Origin: Neptunitalea lumnitzerae
GTDB taxonomy: Bacteria; Bacteroidota; Bacteroidia; Flavobacteriales; Flavobacteriaceae
Length of the DNA: 64,000 nucleotides
Reading direction: 5' to 3'
Assembly: GCF_027924185.1 (NCBI RefSeq)
Contig: NZ_BRVO01000002.1
Span: 868,001 to 932,000, forward strand
Shown here: one piece after another, positions 9,582-19,112 of the stretch
Layout: each line of letters opens with the position of its first letter
Numbering within the stretch: the stretch's first letter is position 1
Notes under the pieces: model-generated
Databases searched by the model: none
Told to the model about the DNA's origin: nothing
Seen by the model: the letters and a program-made list of their open reading frames with translations, nothing else
Position numbers and translations under genes: made by a program

Positions 9582-11658
9582 TACCTTCCAAATCTAATAA
9601 AAAAGCATACTCTTCTGCCACTTCTTTTAACGACTCAAAACGCCCGGAAGCCCCGCCATGACCCGTTTTCATATTAGTTCTTAACAATAAGCTGTTAGTA
9701 TCTAACTTTAACATTCTTAACTTGGCCACCCATTTTGCAGGCTCCCAATATTGTACTTGAGAATCATGATAACCAGTAGTAACCAACATATTAGGATATG
9801 CTTGCGCTACCACATTATCGTATGGTGAATACTCCTTGATATATTTGTAATATTCAGCATCTTTAGGATTTCCCCATTCATCAAATTCTCCCGTAGTTAA
9901 CGGTATAGTTTCATCTAACATAGTAGACACTACATCTACAAAAGGTACCGCTGCTATAACTCCATTAAACAATTCTGGCGCCATATTCACCACAGCTCCC
10001 ATTAATAAACCACCGGCAGATCCGCCCATAGCATACAAGTGTGCAGGCGAAGTATACTCTTCTTTAACCAAGTGCTTAGCACAATCTATAAAATCGGTAA
10101 ATGTATTTTTCTTATTCAATAATTTACCATCATCATACCATTGTCTTCCTAAATACTCCCCACCTCTAATATGTGCAATGGCATATATAAAGCCTCTGTC
10201 TAACAAACTTAAACGTATGGTAGAAAAATAAGGATCTATAGTAGATCCGTAAGACCCGTAAGCATACAATAACAAAGGAGTTGCTTCATTTTTAGGAGTA
10301 TCTTTTCTATACACTAAAGAAATTGGCACTTTAGTACCATCAGCTGCGGTGGCCCATACTCTTTCAGATGTGTAATTATCTTTATCAAATGTACCTCCTA
10401 GCACCTCTTGCTCTTTTAGTACAGTTTTCTCTTTGGTTACCATATCAAAATCTACTACCGAACTTGGTGTTGTTAAAGAATTATACGCATAGCGCAACAC
10501 TTTAGTATCAAACTCTATATTCAAAGTAGTATATGCGGTATAGGTTTCGTTATCAAAAGGCAAGTAATAATCGGTAGCACCATCCCAAGACTGAATTCTA
10601 ATTTTGTTCAATCCGTTTGTGCGTTCACTAATTACTAAAAAGTCTTTAAAAATATCTATATCCTCTAGTAAAGTCTCTTCTCTATGCGGCATTACAGTTG
10701 TCCAATACTCCTTTTCAGTAGTATTTTCATTGGTTTTCATCAACTTAAAGTTGCTTGCCTCATCTGCATTGGTTATAATATAAAACGAATCATCATAATG
10801 TGCTATACTATACTCCATACCTCGTACTCTAGGCTGAAACAGTTTAAAATCTTCATCAGGAGTATCTGCCTTTACTATTTGATATTCTGAAGTAAGCGTA
10901 CTCGTAGAACCAATAATGATATATTTTCTAGACTTCGATTTATATACAAACGCATAGAAAGACTCATCTGTTTCTTCAAAAACCAAACTAGCAGCTGCAG
11001 TATCTTCGCCTAATTTATATTTAAAAATACGATTAGACCTTAAAGTTTGTTCGTCTTTACGGGTAAAGAATAAGGTTTTATTATCGTTAGCCCAAGTACT
11101 ACCACCTGTAGTATTAACTATCTCATAAGGAAGTATTTCACCAGTCTCCAGATTTTTAATCTTAATTACGTAAATTCTCCTACTTACAGTATCAACACCA
11201 AAGGCAGCATATTTATTATCAGGACTAATATTTATACCACTCAACTTAAAGTAACTATGCTCTTTTGCCATTTCATTACAATCAAACATAATTTCTTCAG
11301 GAGCATCTAAAGTTTCTTTTTTACGGGTGTAAATAGGGTAATCTTTTCCCTCTTCATACTTAGTAATATACCAATATCCGTTGTATTTATAAGGCACCGA
11401 CTCATCTTGCTCTTTGATACGGCCTTTCATTTCTTCAAAAAGACTTGTTTGAAAATCTTTGGTATGCGCCATTACCGCATCGGCATAATCATTTTCAGCA
11501 TTCAAATAATCTAACACATCTTGGGTTTGACTATCGGGCGTTTCAGCTTCCTTTTGTTCATCTGATAATCGCATCCAAAAATAATTGTCAACACGAACAT
11601 CATTATGTATTTCTAAAGTTTCAGGAACTTGTTTTGCTACAGGAGCTTTTATTTCCAT
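9571..11658 (-). CDS. S9A oligopeptidase B / prolyl oligopeptidase
   Basis: 695 aa, normal for oligopeptidase B. An N-terminal seven-bladed beta-propeller (about residues 70-410) precedes an alpha/beta-hydrolase catalytic domain. The nucleophile Ser547 lies in GGSAGG, the acid Asp is in [12 protein letters not shown] near residue 630, and the His is in GHGGASGR near 668. These enzymes cut short peptides, oligopeptidase B after Arg/Lys. There is no signal peptide, so it is probably cytoplasmic. The start is the ATG at 11658, and the gene is separate from its neighbours. Confidence 0.92.
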   Translation of the reverse strand: MEIKAPVAKQVPETLEIHNDVRVDNYFWMRLSDEQKEAETPDSQTQDVLDYLNAENDYADAVMAHTKDFQTSLFEEMKGRIKEQDESVPYKYNGYWYITKYEEGKDYPIYTRKKETLDAPEEIMFDCNEMAKEHSYFKLSGINISPDNKYAAFGVDTVSRRIYVIKIKNLETGEILPYEIVNTTGGSTWANDNKTLFFTRKDEQTLRSNRIFKYKLGEDTAAASLVFEETDESFYAFVYKSKSRKYIIIGSTSTLTSEYQIVKADTPDEDFKLFQPRVRGMEYSIAHYDDSFYIITNADEASNFKLMKTNENTTEKEYWTTVMPHREETLLEDIDIFKDFLVISERTNGLNKIRIQSWDGATDYYLPFDNETYTAYTTLNIEFDTKVLRYAYNSLTTPSSVVDFDMVTKEKTVLKEQEVLGGTFDKDNYTSERVWATAADGTKVPISLVYRKDTPKNEATPLLLYAYGSYGSTIDPYFSTIRLSLLDRGFIYAIAHIRGGEYLGRQWYDDGKLLNKKNTFTDFIDCAKHLVKEEYTSPAHLYAMGGSAGGLLMGAVVNMAPELFNGVIAAVPFVDVVSTMLDETIPLTTGEFDEWGNPKDAEYYKYIKEYSPYDNVVAQAYPNMLVTTGYHDSQVQYWEPAKWVAKLRMLKLDTNSLLLRTNMKTGHGGASGRFESLKEVAEEYAFLLDLEGIVH

Positions 11659-11719
11659 TTAATTTTATTTTTTAAAGGACAAAAGTAACACATTGCCCCT
11701 AGTTAAAAAACTACCACTC

Positions 11720-12769
11720 TTATTCTACTTTTTGCTCATCAAGAAAGTTTATCAGATAAGTAGTGAAATATTTATTCATTTTTAGAACATCATCAGCAAA
11801 CTCCTCGCTATAAGGCAAAGAACCACTACCGTCTGTATTTGCTATTACAACTACACTATTAACTTGCTCAAATGACAGCTCATCATTCCATAAAAACACT
11901 TTATCTACATCCAAAAATTCTATTCCTTTTAAAGAAAAAACAATGTTGTCTTTTTTCCATATTTTAACCCTAATAGCATTTAACTCTTCAAGCAGCTCAG
12001 CTTGTTCATAGTCTACTTTACTAATAGCTAACCTAAAACCAATATCTTTTTGTTGCGCACTTTCGGGTATCATTAAGGCTTTTTGATAAAACATATCTTC
12101 TTTAGGAGAAAGATAACTCCCTCCTACTATCATGTGTTTTTCTTCGTCAGTTTCAGGAGCATCATCATTGGCATTGTAAAACCATCCATCAGCCCATTCC
12201 CAAACATTTCCTAGCATATTGTGCAATCCCAAACTGTTCGCTTTTCCACACGATACACATTTAGGTACATCACCAGCATTATCCTTAAACACAGCAGTAG
12301 TGGTAACATCATCATAAACCGTATCAAAATATACCGGGTCTACAAAATCTCCTCCATTAGCTGCAAACACCCACTCTGTTTGGTGCGGTAGTCTTACTTT
12401 TACATTATACTCACTTCCAATCCATTCAGCGTAAGCCTCCGCATCTTTATAGCTAATATTAGTCATAGGCTTGCTTTCATCTCCCCAACCCCACTTTGGT
12501 GCATCAGGCATTTTTTTAAAGGTATATTCACAGTACTTCTTGTAATCTGCTATACTCACACAGGTTTTACTTATGTAAAAGTCTTTTAACTCATCCACTA
12601 AATATTCTGGCAAGGTATCTTCTTCACTACCAAAAAAATCAGGATTATACACAGGTATGGTATCTGAACTTCCTTTTACAAATACAAAATCTTTTTTTAG
12701 CTCACTTAGCTGTGCCGTTGCACTAAAACCAAGCAAAACTATAAACGCAATAATAAACCCTTTAAACAT
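11720..12769 (-). CDS. Secreted formylglycine-generating-enzyme-fold (SUMF1/GldJ-like) protein
   Basis: 349 aa with a signal peptide ending in SATAQ (about residue 19). Residues ~30-255 form an FGE-sulfatase domain, seen from NMLGNVWEWADGW, GGSYLSP and DIGFRLA. In Bacteroidota this fold is used both by sulfatase-activating enzymes and by non-catalytic gliding/secretion proteins such as GldJ and GldK. The protein has few cysteines and an extra ~95-residue C-terminal domain, so a structural or secretion role is as likely as catalysis. No sulfatase or gld gene is adjacent. Confidence 0.72.
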   Translation of the reverse strand: MFKGFIIAFIVLLGFSATAQLSELKKDFVFVKGSSDTIPVYNPDFFGSEEDTLPEYLVDELKDFYISKTCVSIADYKKYCEYTFKKMPDAPKWGWGDESKPMTNISYKDAEAYAEWIGSEYNVKVRLPHQTEWVFAANGGDFVDPVYFDTVYDDVTTTAVFKDNAGDVPKCVSCGKANSLGLHNMLGNVWEWADGWFYNANDDAPETDEEKHMIVGGSYLSPKEDMFYQKALMIPESAQQKDIGFRLAISKVDYEQAELLEELNAIRVKIWKKDNIVFSLKGIEFLDVDKVFLWNDELSFEQVNSVVVIANTDGSGSLPYSEEFADDVLKMNKYFTTYLINFLDEQKVE

Positions 12770-12918
12770 CTAATTATTTTTAATCATATTTAATTAGCAC
12801 CCTGCAAAAGTAATACCAATATTATCGCAACACATAACTTACCAAGAAGAATTGCATTTATAGTTCATTTTAAAAAACAGAATTATAAACACCGAGAAAA
12901 CAACCGCTAATTATCAGG

Positions 12919-12945
12919 AAAAAAATACAGGATAAACATCCTGTA
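12919..12945 (-). terminator. Intrinsic terminator of the NlpC/P60 gene
   Basis: A TACAGGAT / ATCCTGTA hairpin with a 4 nt loop is followed on the minus strand by a T-run, 9 bp past the stop. Confidence 0.82.
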
Positions 12946-12953
12946 CTAAAATT

Positions 12954-13700
12954 TTATATAATCTTTTTTATAACCCTTAACTTATGAGTATGACGCTTTA
13001 AATCTATATTAAAAATCCCGGAATGGTCTATTCTATCAATCCTTACCTTACCATGAGAGTGTATAATATAATTATCCTCCATCATAATACCCACGTGGAT
13101 AATTTGTCCTTCGTCATTATCAAAAAATGCCAAATCACCAGGTTCGCTTTCTTCAATAAAGCTCAACGGCTCCCCTTGTGTAGCCTGCTGTGAAGCATCT
13201 CTAAGCAAGCTATATCCATTCATTTTATACACCATTTGCGTAAAGCCAGAACAATCTATGCCAAACGGTGTTTTACCACCCCATAAATACGGGGTATTTA
13301 AATATTTAAAAGAAGTAGCTACAATAGCCTCTTTAGCGCTTACCCCAGAAATGGTTTCGCCCTCAAAATGTGCATTCAGCACATCTATATTACTTACTAC
13401 AGCCCCTAACGGAATATGCACCAATTGTTGTTGCGCTTCTACAAACTCAATAATATCAGAAGAATACGCAGGTGTTCTGTTTTCAATTTGCGAATAAGTA
13501 ATATCATCTACCAACACAAACTGTTTATTATCTATCCACCCTTCGTATTTATCAAATGCCAACCTTATTCTACTCCACTTTTTTCTTTGCTCGAGTACTT
13601 TAAAATGATCGCCGTACAACACCTGAGACACCATTTCACTAGCATCAGAAGGCTCTAAACGTAACGGAACAATACTAAGGTTACAAATTCCAAATTGCAT
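12954..13700 (-). CDS. C40-family (NlpC/P60) peptidoglycan endopeptidase with SH3 domain
   Basis: 248 aa. An N-terminal SH3b-like region (about 1-65) precedes the NlpC/P60 domain. The catalytic Cys150 lies in FGIDCSGF, His202 in QIIHVGI, and a further polar site is at HSHG (214-217). The family hydrolyses the gamma-D-glutamyl to diamino-acid bond in peptidoglycan stem peptides. No signal peptide is visible, so it may act on recycled muropeptides in the cytoplasm, like YkfC. It has its own terminator. Confidence 0.9.
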   Translation of the reverse strand: MQFGICNLSIVPLRLEPSDASEMVSQVLYGDHFKVLEQRKKWSRIRLAFDKYEGWIDNKQFVLVDDITYSQIENRTPAYSSDIIEFVEAQQQLVHIPLGAVVSNIDVLNAHFEGETISGVSAKEAIVATSFKYLNTPYLWGGKTPFGIDCSGFTQMVYKMNGYSLLRDASQQATQGEPLSFIEESEPGDLAFFDNDEGQIIHVGIMMEDNYIIHSHGKVRIDRIDHSGIFNIDLKRHTHKLRVIKKII

Positions 13701-13713
13701 GTATTAAGTTTAA

Positions 13714-13757
13714 ATTAAAAAACGCTTTTATACACCCCAAAGATATATAAAAGCGTT
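13714..13757 (-). terminator. Intrinsic terminator of the thiolase gene
   Basis: A perfect 12 bp stem AACGCTTTTATA / TATAAAAGCGTT is followed on the minus strand by a T-run, 16 bp past the stop. Confidence 0.85.
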
Positions 13758-13772
13758 CATTCCTCTAATAAA

Positions 13773-14951
13773 TTAATTTTTCTCAAGTACTATTGCCGAA
13801 GCACCACCACCACCATTACAAATAGCAGCTGCTCCTATTTTAGCATTTTGTTGTTTTAAAACACTCAATAAAGTAATGATAATTCTAACCCCAGAACACC
13901 CTAACGGATGCCCTAAAGATACTGCCCCACCATTTACATTTACCTTATCTGCAGAAAGTCCTAAAATTTTCATATTAGCCAATCCTACTACCGAAAAAGC
14001 CTCATTAAATTCAAAAAAGTCAACCTCTTCTAAAGACTTACCAGCTTTTGCCAAAGCTTTTGGCAATGCCTTTGCCGGTGCAGTAGTAAACCACTCAGGC
14101 TCATGTGCTGCATCTGCATAGCCTGTAATAGTTGCTAAAGGCTCTAAGTTTAACTCTTTTGCCTTTGCCTCGCTCATTAACACCACAGCTCCTGCTCCAT
14201 CATTAATGGTAGATGCATTAGCAGCGGTTACCGTACCATCCTTTGTAAAAGCTGCACGTAGCATGGGTACTTTTTCAAGCTTTACATTTTTATATTCTTC
14301 ATCTTCACTAATCACTAATGGTTCTCCTCTACGTTGCGGAACCTCTACTGGCACCACCTCATCTGCAAACTTACCAGCTTCCCAAGCAGCTGCCGATCTT
14401 TTATAAGAGGTAATAGCAAATTCATCTTGGTCTTCTCTAGAAAACTCATACTCCAACGCACAAGCATCTGCACAAACACCCATAGCCTCATTGCTATACG
14501 CATCTAACAAACCATCTTTTTGCATACCATCTACCATAGTAGCTGGTCCAAATTTAACCCCGTTACGCATAGGTACATAATGCGGTATAGAACTCATGTT
14601 TTCCATACCACCAGCTACTACCACATCGGTATCGCCCAAGGCAATGGATTGTGCCGCTTGCATTACGGCTTTCATACCACTAGAGCAAACTTTGTTTACC
14701 GTAGTACAAGGTACCGTGTTAGGGATACCTGCTAAAATAGCAGCCTGCCTTGCAGGGGCCTGACCTTCACCAGCCTGAACCACATTCCCCATTAACACCT
14801 CATCTACCAAGGTTGGGTCTAAATTAATTTTTTGTAACGCGCCTTTAATAGCAATAGCTCCTAACTGAGGAGCCGGGATACCCGACAAGCTACCCATAAA
14901 ACTACCTATGGGAGTACGTGCCGCGGCAACTATAACAACTTTATTAGCCAT
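13773..14951 (-). CDS. Acetyl-CoA C-acetyltransferase (thiolase)
   Basis: 392 aa, full family length. It catalyses interconversion of two acetyl-CoA with acetoacetyl-CoA, or thiolytic cleavage in fatty-acid oxidation. The nucleophile Cys89 is in NKVCSSGMK, His348 in GGAVSLGHPLG, and the second active-site Cys378 in CNGGGGAS. The start is the ATG at 14951. It stands alone with its own terminator, so no pathway partner in the window settles biosynthetic against degradative use. Confidence 0.94.
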   Translation of the reverse strand: MANKVVIVAAARTPIGSFMGSLSGIPAPQLGAIAIKGALQKINLDPTLVDEVLMGNVVQAGEGQAPARQAAILAGIPNTVPCTTVNKVCSSGMKAVMQAAQSIALGDTDVVVAGGMENMSSIPHYVPMRNGVKFGPATMVDGMQKDGLLDAYSNEAMGVCADACALEYEFSREDQDEFAITSYKRSAAAWEAGKFADEVVPVEVPQRRGEPLVISEDEEYKNVKLEKVPMLRAAFTKDGTVTAANASTINDGAGAVVLMSEAKAKELNLEPLATITGYADAAHEPEWFTTAPAKALPKALAKAGKSLEEVDFFEFNEAFSVVGLANMKILGLSADKVNVNGGAVSLGHPLGCSGVRIIITLLSVLKQQNAKIGAAAICNGGGGASAIVLEKN

Positions 14952-15075
14952 TTTATATATCTTTTATGTTTTGCGAATTTAATTAAATAAAAGCGAAACT
15001 CATGGGCATATTCTGTTTTTGATATGCCACAGACTAAGTATTTTTAATTATTTTTGAAGTTCATACAAAGCCTTA

Positions 15076-17115
15076 ATGAAGAAAATATCAGACCAATTAT
15101 ACAGAAATCAATCTTTAGTCTATAAAGTTTTTCTTTACATAGCCACCACAGCCGGAATTTTATATTTATTTCCCAAAGGAGGTCAGTTTAAATATGAATT
15201 TCAGAAAGGAAAACCGTGGCAATACGAAAACTTATTAGCCCCCTTTGACTTTCCTATTCACAAATCTGACGAAGAGATTACCCTAGAGAAAGAAAAAGTA
15301 ACTAAAACCGTAAATCCGTATTACAATTACGATGCTGAAGTAGAAGCTATTGTACTAAACGATATTGATAATGTGTACAGTAACTATTTTGCCGATAGTG
15401 TACCTGCTACGGTTAAAACGAAAATTAATACTACGGTTAAAGACATCTACAAAAAAGGCGTGGTAATGTCGTTCCCCGAGAATGATAAAGGAACCATTAA
15501 CCTAATTAGAGAAGGAAACCAGGTAAAAGAAGCCAATACCAAAAACATCTTTCAAATAAGTCAGTTACATAACTTTTTAACCAATACGTTTAAAGAAGAA
15601 CCTTATGTATCTTATACCGATAATATTTACGAACTGCTATTTGATGTTTTAAAACCCAACGTAATTAAAAACGAAAATTTTACCGAGAAAGCTAAAGAAG
15701 AAGCCCTTAGTAAAATATCGTACACCCGTGGTACTGTAGATGCTGGTAAGCTTATTATTGTTAAAGGAGAAGTTGTTGAAGGTGATAAATTCAACATTCT
15801 TAACTCATTAAAAAAAGAATACGAATCGCAATTGTGGAGCGAAAGCAGTTATACCTACATTGTAATTGGGTATGTGGTTTTAATTGGTCTTACCCTGTTA
15901 ATGCTACTCATGTTTTTGAAAAAGAACAGAACCTCTATTTACAATAACAACACGAAGGTTACTTTTATATTTTTAAACATTGTATTTATGGTTTTCTTAA
16001 CCAGCTTATCTATAAAATACAATGTATTATACATTTACATAGTTCCGCTTACCATTTTACCCATTATTATAAAAGCATTTTTTGACTCAAGAACTGCCCT
16101 CTTTGTGCACGTACTTACCATTATGCTTTTAGGGTTTATTGTACCCAATAGTTTTGAGTATATATTTATACAAATAATAGCCGGAATTGTAACCATCATT
16201 ACGGTATCTGAACTGTACAAAAGAGCTTCTTTATTTATTTCGGTAGGTCAAATTACCTTGGTGTACCTTATTGCTTATTTTGCATTTTATATTATTAGTG
16301 AGGGCGATTTTAACACTGAAAACTTATGGATTTTTGGGTTCTTTTTACTGAACGGATTAATTACCGTAGTATCTGCACAATCACTAATTTACATTTACGA
16401 AAAGCTATTTGGTTTAGACTCTGATGTATCGTTATTAGAACTATCAGACACCAACTCTAGATTGTTGCGAGAACTCTCTGAAAAGGCACCAGGTACGTTT
16501 CATCACTCCTTACAAGTGGCTAACTTGGCAGAAGCGGCTGCCATAGAAATTGGTGCCAACGCCATGCTAGCACGTGTAGGAGCCCTATACCACGATATTG
16601 GTAAAATGAACAACCCTACTTTTTTTACCGAAAACCAAAAAGGTTCTATGAATCCGCATGACGAGTTAGAACCTAAAGAAAGTGCTTCTATTATCATTAA
16701 CCATGTGATAGATGGAATTTCTATGGCTAAGAAAAATAATCTCCCTGATAGAATTATTGACTTTATACGTACCCACCACGGAACCTCGTTGGTATATTAC
16801 TTTTACAAGAAACAAGTAGATACCGACCCTGAAAATGCCAAAGAGGAAGATTTTAGATACCCAGGGCCTATACCGTTCTCAAAAGAGACCGCTATACTTA
16901 TGATGTCAGATTCTGTAGAAGCGGCCTCTAAGAGCCTTAAAAACCCTACTTATGGGGTTATAGATATGTTTGTAGAAAAGATTATAAACAAGCAAATGGA
17001 CGAAGGACAGTTTTTAAATGCCAACATTACTTTTAAAGAAATTGAGCAGATAAAAAAGATACTAAAGCAGAAATTGGTAAACATTTACCATTTACGCATA
17101 GAATACCCCGAATAG
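15076..17115 (+). CDS. 7TM-HD (PgpH-type) phosphohydrolase, probable c-di-AMP phosphodiesterase
   Basis: 679 aa. One N-terminal membrane helix is followed by an extracytoplasmic 7TMR-HDED domain (about 45-255), seven membrane helices (about 260-455) and a cytoplasmic HD domain. Metal-binding residues are in HHSLQVANL (His476 onward), YHDIGK (His506-Asp507), the HH of IRTHHG and SDSVEA. The architecture is that of PgpH, which degrades cyclic di-AMP to pApA. The substrate is inferred from the family. The gene is monocistronic and lies just upstream of the tRNA operon. Confidence 0.9.
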   Translation: MKKISDQLYRNQSLVYKVFLYIATTAGILYLFPKGGQFKYEFQKGKPWQYENLLAPFDFPIHKSDEEITLEKEKVTKTVNPYYNYDAEVEAIVLNDIDNVYSNYFADSVPATVKTKINTTVKDIYKKGVVMSFPENDKGTINLIREGNQVKEANTKNIFQISQLHNFLTNTFKEEPYVSYTDNIYELLFDVLKPNVIKNENFTEKAKEEALSKISYTRGTVDAGKLIIVKGEVVEGDKFNILNSLKKEYESQLWSESSYTYIVIGYVVLIGLTLLMLLMFLKKNRTSIYNNNTKVTFIFLNIVFMVFLTSLSIKYNVLYIYIVPLTILPIIIKAFFDSRTALFVHVLTIMLLGFIVPNSFEYIFIQIIAGIVTIITVSELYKRASLFISVGQITLVYLIAYFAFYIISEGDFNTENLWIFGFFLLNGLITVVSAQSLIYIYEKLFGLDSDVSLLELSDTNSRLLRELSEKAPGTFHHSLQVANLAEAAAIEIGANAMLARVGALYHDIGKMNNPTFFTENQKGSMNPHDELEPKESASIIINHVIDGISMAKKNNLPDRIIDFIRTHHGTSLVYYFYKKQVDTDPENAKEEDFRYPGPIPFSKETAILMMSDSVEAASKSLKNPTYGVIDMFVEKIINKQMDEGQFLNANITFKEIEQIKKILKQKLVNIYHLRIEYPE

Positions 17116-17182
17116 TAGTTTACTGTTTTTCATAGAGATAGAAAAAAAAGAGAAAAAATATTAAAAAAAAGACAAGAAATAG

Positions 17183-17213
17183 TTGCGGTATATAAAATGA
17201 ACTGCTACATTTG
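17183..17213 (+). promoter_or_regulatory. Promoter of the Ser-Pro-Arg tRNA operon
   Basis: TTG at 17183-17185, a 20 nt spacer and TACATTTG at 17206-17213 match the Bacteroidota -33/-7 consensus, 46 bp before the first tRNA. Confidence 0.75.
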
Positions 17214-17258
17214 CAACCGCAAAATAAGAATTGCACGTTCTATTACAGAATAGCCAAA

Positions 17259-17342
17259 GGAGAGGTGGCAGAGTGGTAATGCAGCAGCCTGCTAAGCTGT
17301 GACCGGGTTTCTGGTCCCCGGGTTCGAATCCCGGTCTCTCCG
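17259..17342 (+). tRNA. tRNA-Ser (anticodon GCT)
   Basis: The acceptor stem GGAGAGG / TCTCTCC, anticodon loop CTGCTAA, long variable arm typical of serine tRNAs and T-arm GGTTCGAATCC are all visible. The CCA end is not encoded. First gene of the tRNA operon. Confidence 0.95.
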
Positions 17343-17375
17343 CAGAAAGAGTTGATAACTCTTTAAAATTGTCGA

Positions 17376-17450
17376 CGGGGTGTAGCGTAGCCCGGTTATC
17401 GCGCCTGCTTTGGGAGCAGGAGGTCGCAGGTTCGAATCCTGCCACCCCGA
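17376..17450 (+). tRNA. tRNA-Pro (anticodon TGG)
   Basis: The acceptor CGGGGTG / CACCCCG pairs fully. The anticodon stem CTGCT / AGCAG surrounds the loop TTGGG containing TGG, and the T-arm is GGTTCGAATCC. CCA is not encoded. Confidence 0.95.
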
Positions 17451-17467
17451 CAAAAAAATGACATACT

Positions 17468-17541
17468 GGTCGCGTAGCTCAGCTGGATAGAGCATCTGCC
17501 TTCTAAGCAGACGGTCACAGGTTCGAATCCTGTCGCGATCA
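17468..17541 (+). tRNA. tRNA-Arg (anticodon TCT), integration target
   Basis: The acceptor GGTCGCG / CGCGATC, the anticodon loop CTTCTAA and a normal T-arm are present. Its 3' 45 bases are duplicated at 26892-26937, so an integrated element has rebuilt the tRNA's 3' end while leaving it intact. Confidence 0.95.
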
Positions 17542-17542
17542 C
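17497..17542 (+). repeat. attL: tRNA-Arg 3' end, 46 bp direct repeat
   Basis: Identical over 46 bp to 26892-26937. The repeat starts in the anticodon arm and ends one base past the discriminator base. Confidence 0.95.
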
Positions 17543-17551
17543 TTAAAAATC

Positions 17552-17583
17552 AAGCACTTACAGTTTAACTGTAGGTGCTTTTT
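17552..17583 (+). terminator. Terminator of the tRNA operon supplied by the element
   Basis: An AAGCACTTACAGT / ACTGTAGGTGCTT hairpin with one G-T pair is followed by a T-run. It lies just inside the element, replacing the original terminator displaced beyond attR. Confidence 0.85.
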
Positions 17584-17589
17584 AAGTTT

Positions 17590-17608
17590 TGTAACACTTT
17601 TGTAACAC
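17590..17608 (+). repeat. Left arm-type integrase sites (two TGTAACAC)
   Basis: TGTAACAC at 17590 and 17601, spaced 11 bp, 48 bp from the core repeat. The same octamer with the same spacing recurs at the right end. Confidence 0.75.
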
Positions 17609-17634
17609 AATATCTTTTTAAGGGGTGTATTTAG

Positions 17635-18429
17635 TTATAAATATTGATATGGTATTGCAAAAACTAATTTTTCATTACCATTATCTATCATAAAACTTTT
17701 AATAATGCTTTCGTTTGTTTTTATTCCATAAATTTCCCTGAGAGTACGTTTGTTTTCGATGTTACTATCTTTAATAAGTTCTTCAATGAAATTGTTTATC
17801 TCCTTGTAGTGATTTATAGATTTTTTAATTAATTCGAAAATTGGTATTTGCTGAGGTTGTAACTCGAAATCCTTTTTTAAAATAGCATTGAAGGATTTCT
17901 TTCCTTTTTCCAATAAAGAAGATTTATTTATACATGGAATGTATGAGACTTGTTTTTCATTATGTTTTACAATTATGGTACAAATCGAATATCCAGCGTG
18001 TAGTGTGTAGTTTCTTAGTGAATACAGTAAGCGATATTCAAAATGACTATCATAAATCCTGTTTGTAAGTTTTTTAAATTCTGTTATTACTTCTTTTTTT
18101 TCCTTATAGCGATTAGTAATAAACTTTGTAGTGTGGTCAATAAATGTATTTATAGAAGAAAGGTAGTTAAAGAAATGATAGTTTAATAATTTAGTAGCTT
18201 CTTCCATTTCCTCAAAGCTATTTACATGAGTTTTGGACAATTTTGAAAACAACTTATTACTTTCAATAAATAAGGATCTATAATTCTGATTTATAAAAAT
18301 AAATCCCCAATTACGCATATTGTTTTCGCTTATTTCATTTATTGCTTTATCTAATTGTGTTTTTTCATTGTCTGTTATCTGTTTTAGAATAGTGTTATCC
18401 TTATCTATAACATAGAATTTTCTTTTCAT
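17635..18429 (-). CDS. Unknown protein of the integrated element
   Basis: 264 aa, lysine- and asparagine-rich, mostly helical, with no signal peptide or membrane segment. I do not recognise a family. A charged helical stretch around residues 95-140 (FITNRYKEKKEVITEFKK) could be a coiled coil. It is the last gene of the element's minus-strand series, 93 bp from attL, a position often taken by accessory cargo. It is separated from the next gene by 55 bp. Confidence 0.6.
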   Translation of the reverse strand: MKRKFYVIDKDNTILKQITDNEKTQLDKAINEISENNMRNWGFIFINQNYRSLFIESNKLFSKLSKTHVNSFEEMEEATKLLNYHFFNYLSSINTFIDHTTKFITNRYKEKKEVITEFKKLTNRIYDSHFEYRLLYSLRNYTLHAGYSICTIIVKHNEKQVSYIPCINKSSLLEKGKKSFNAILKKDFELQPQQIPIFELIKKSINHYKEINNFIEELIKDSNIENKRTLREIYGIKTNESIIKSFMIDNGNEKLVFAIPYQYL

Positions 18430-18484
18430 TGTAAATTATTTATTAATAAACCCTAATTTAGAATAAATGTTTTACAATACGGAT

Positions 18485-19069
18485 TTACATAAAAAACAAC
18501 CTCTCAATATCTTCACAACTAACCCTATTAGCTTCTTTAAGTTTTGCAATCAATTTTAAATACCGTTTGGTAGGTTTGCCGTTGTAGTGTGTTTTAAAGT
18601 GTTTACTATGTAATTCTTTGTAATGCTTTTCTTCGTCAAAATAAGAGCCGTAAACCTTTTCTATTTCACGCCATTTTTTAGTTTGGGTTTGCTTTGCATA
18701 CATACACCCTTTAAAGGCTTCACGGTGCAAAAAATATCCGTCTACTAAGTAAAGCTTTCGGCATTTCTTATTTGTTTGCGGACAAATGAAATACCAAATA
18801 AACCCCTTACCTAAATTAGAGGGGTATTGTATTAAATAAACACGGTAATGTCTAGGTTTATCGTTGCTATTATAATTCAATTCGATAAAAGGTACATCTG
18901 TAGTGTTAACCAATATACTAATGCTACCCGTTTTAGCGCCGTTGCAACTCCATGATATAACACTGCTTTTAATTTGGTTAGGCTGTAAATACCCCCATTT
19001 TTTAAGATTGCTAATATTTATCTGTTTAACCTCATCGTATAAAGTTGGAAATGTATGTGTTTTAGGCAT
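18485..19069 (-). CDS. Unknown element protein with a zinc-ribbon-like segment
   Basis: 194 aa. The central segment FIWYFICPQTNKKCRKLYL (about residues 108-126), preceded by a GSISILV strand region, resembles the core of a widespread uncharacterised family found in mobile elements, in which a CP..C ribbon follows aromatic residues. Only two of the expected four cysteines are obvious here. The C-terminal third is basic. The function is unknown, and a role in element replication or DNA binding is conceivable from context only. Confidence 0.6.
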   Translation of the reverse strand: MPKTHTFPTLYDEVKQINISNLKKWGYLQPNQIKSSVISWSCNGAKTGSISILVNTTDVPFIELNYNSNDKPRHYRVYLIQYPSNLGKGFIWYFICPQTNKKCRKLYLVDGYFLHREAFKGCMYAKQTQTKKWREIEKVYGSYFDEEKHYKELHSKHFKTHYNGKPTKRYLKLIAKLKEANRVSCEDIERLFFM

Positions 19070-19112
19070 GATAAATTTGTATAAAGAATGAAACCTAAAT
19101 CTTTAGGGAACA

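Noticed and set aside
17161-17495. Minus-strand ORFs across the tRNA operon (GFEPATSCSQS-type peptides)
   Set aside because: They are antisense reading of conserved tRNA sequence, a well-known artefact, and overlap three good tRNA genes.
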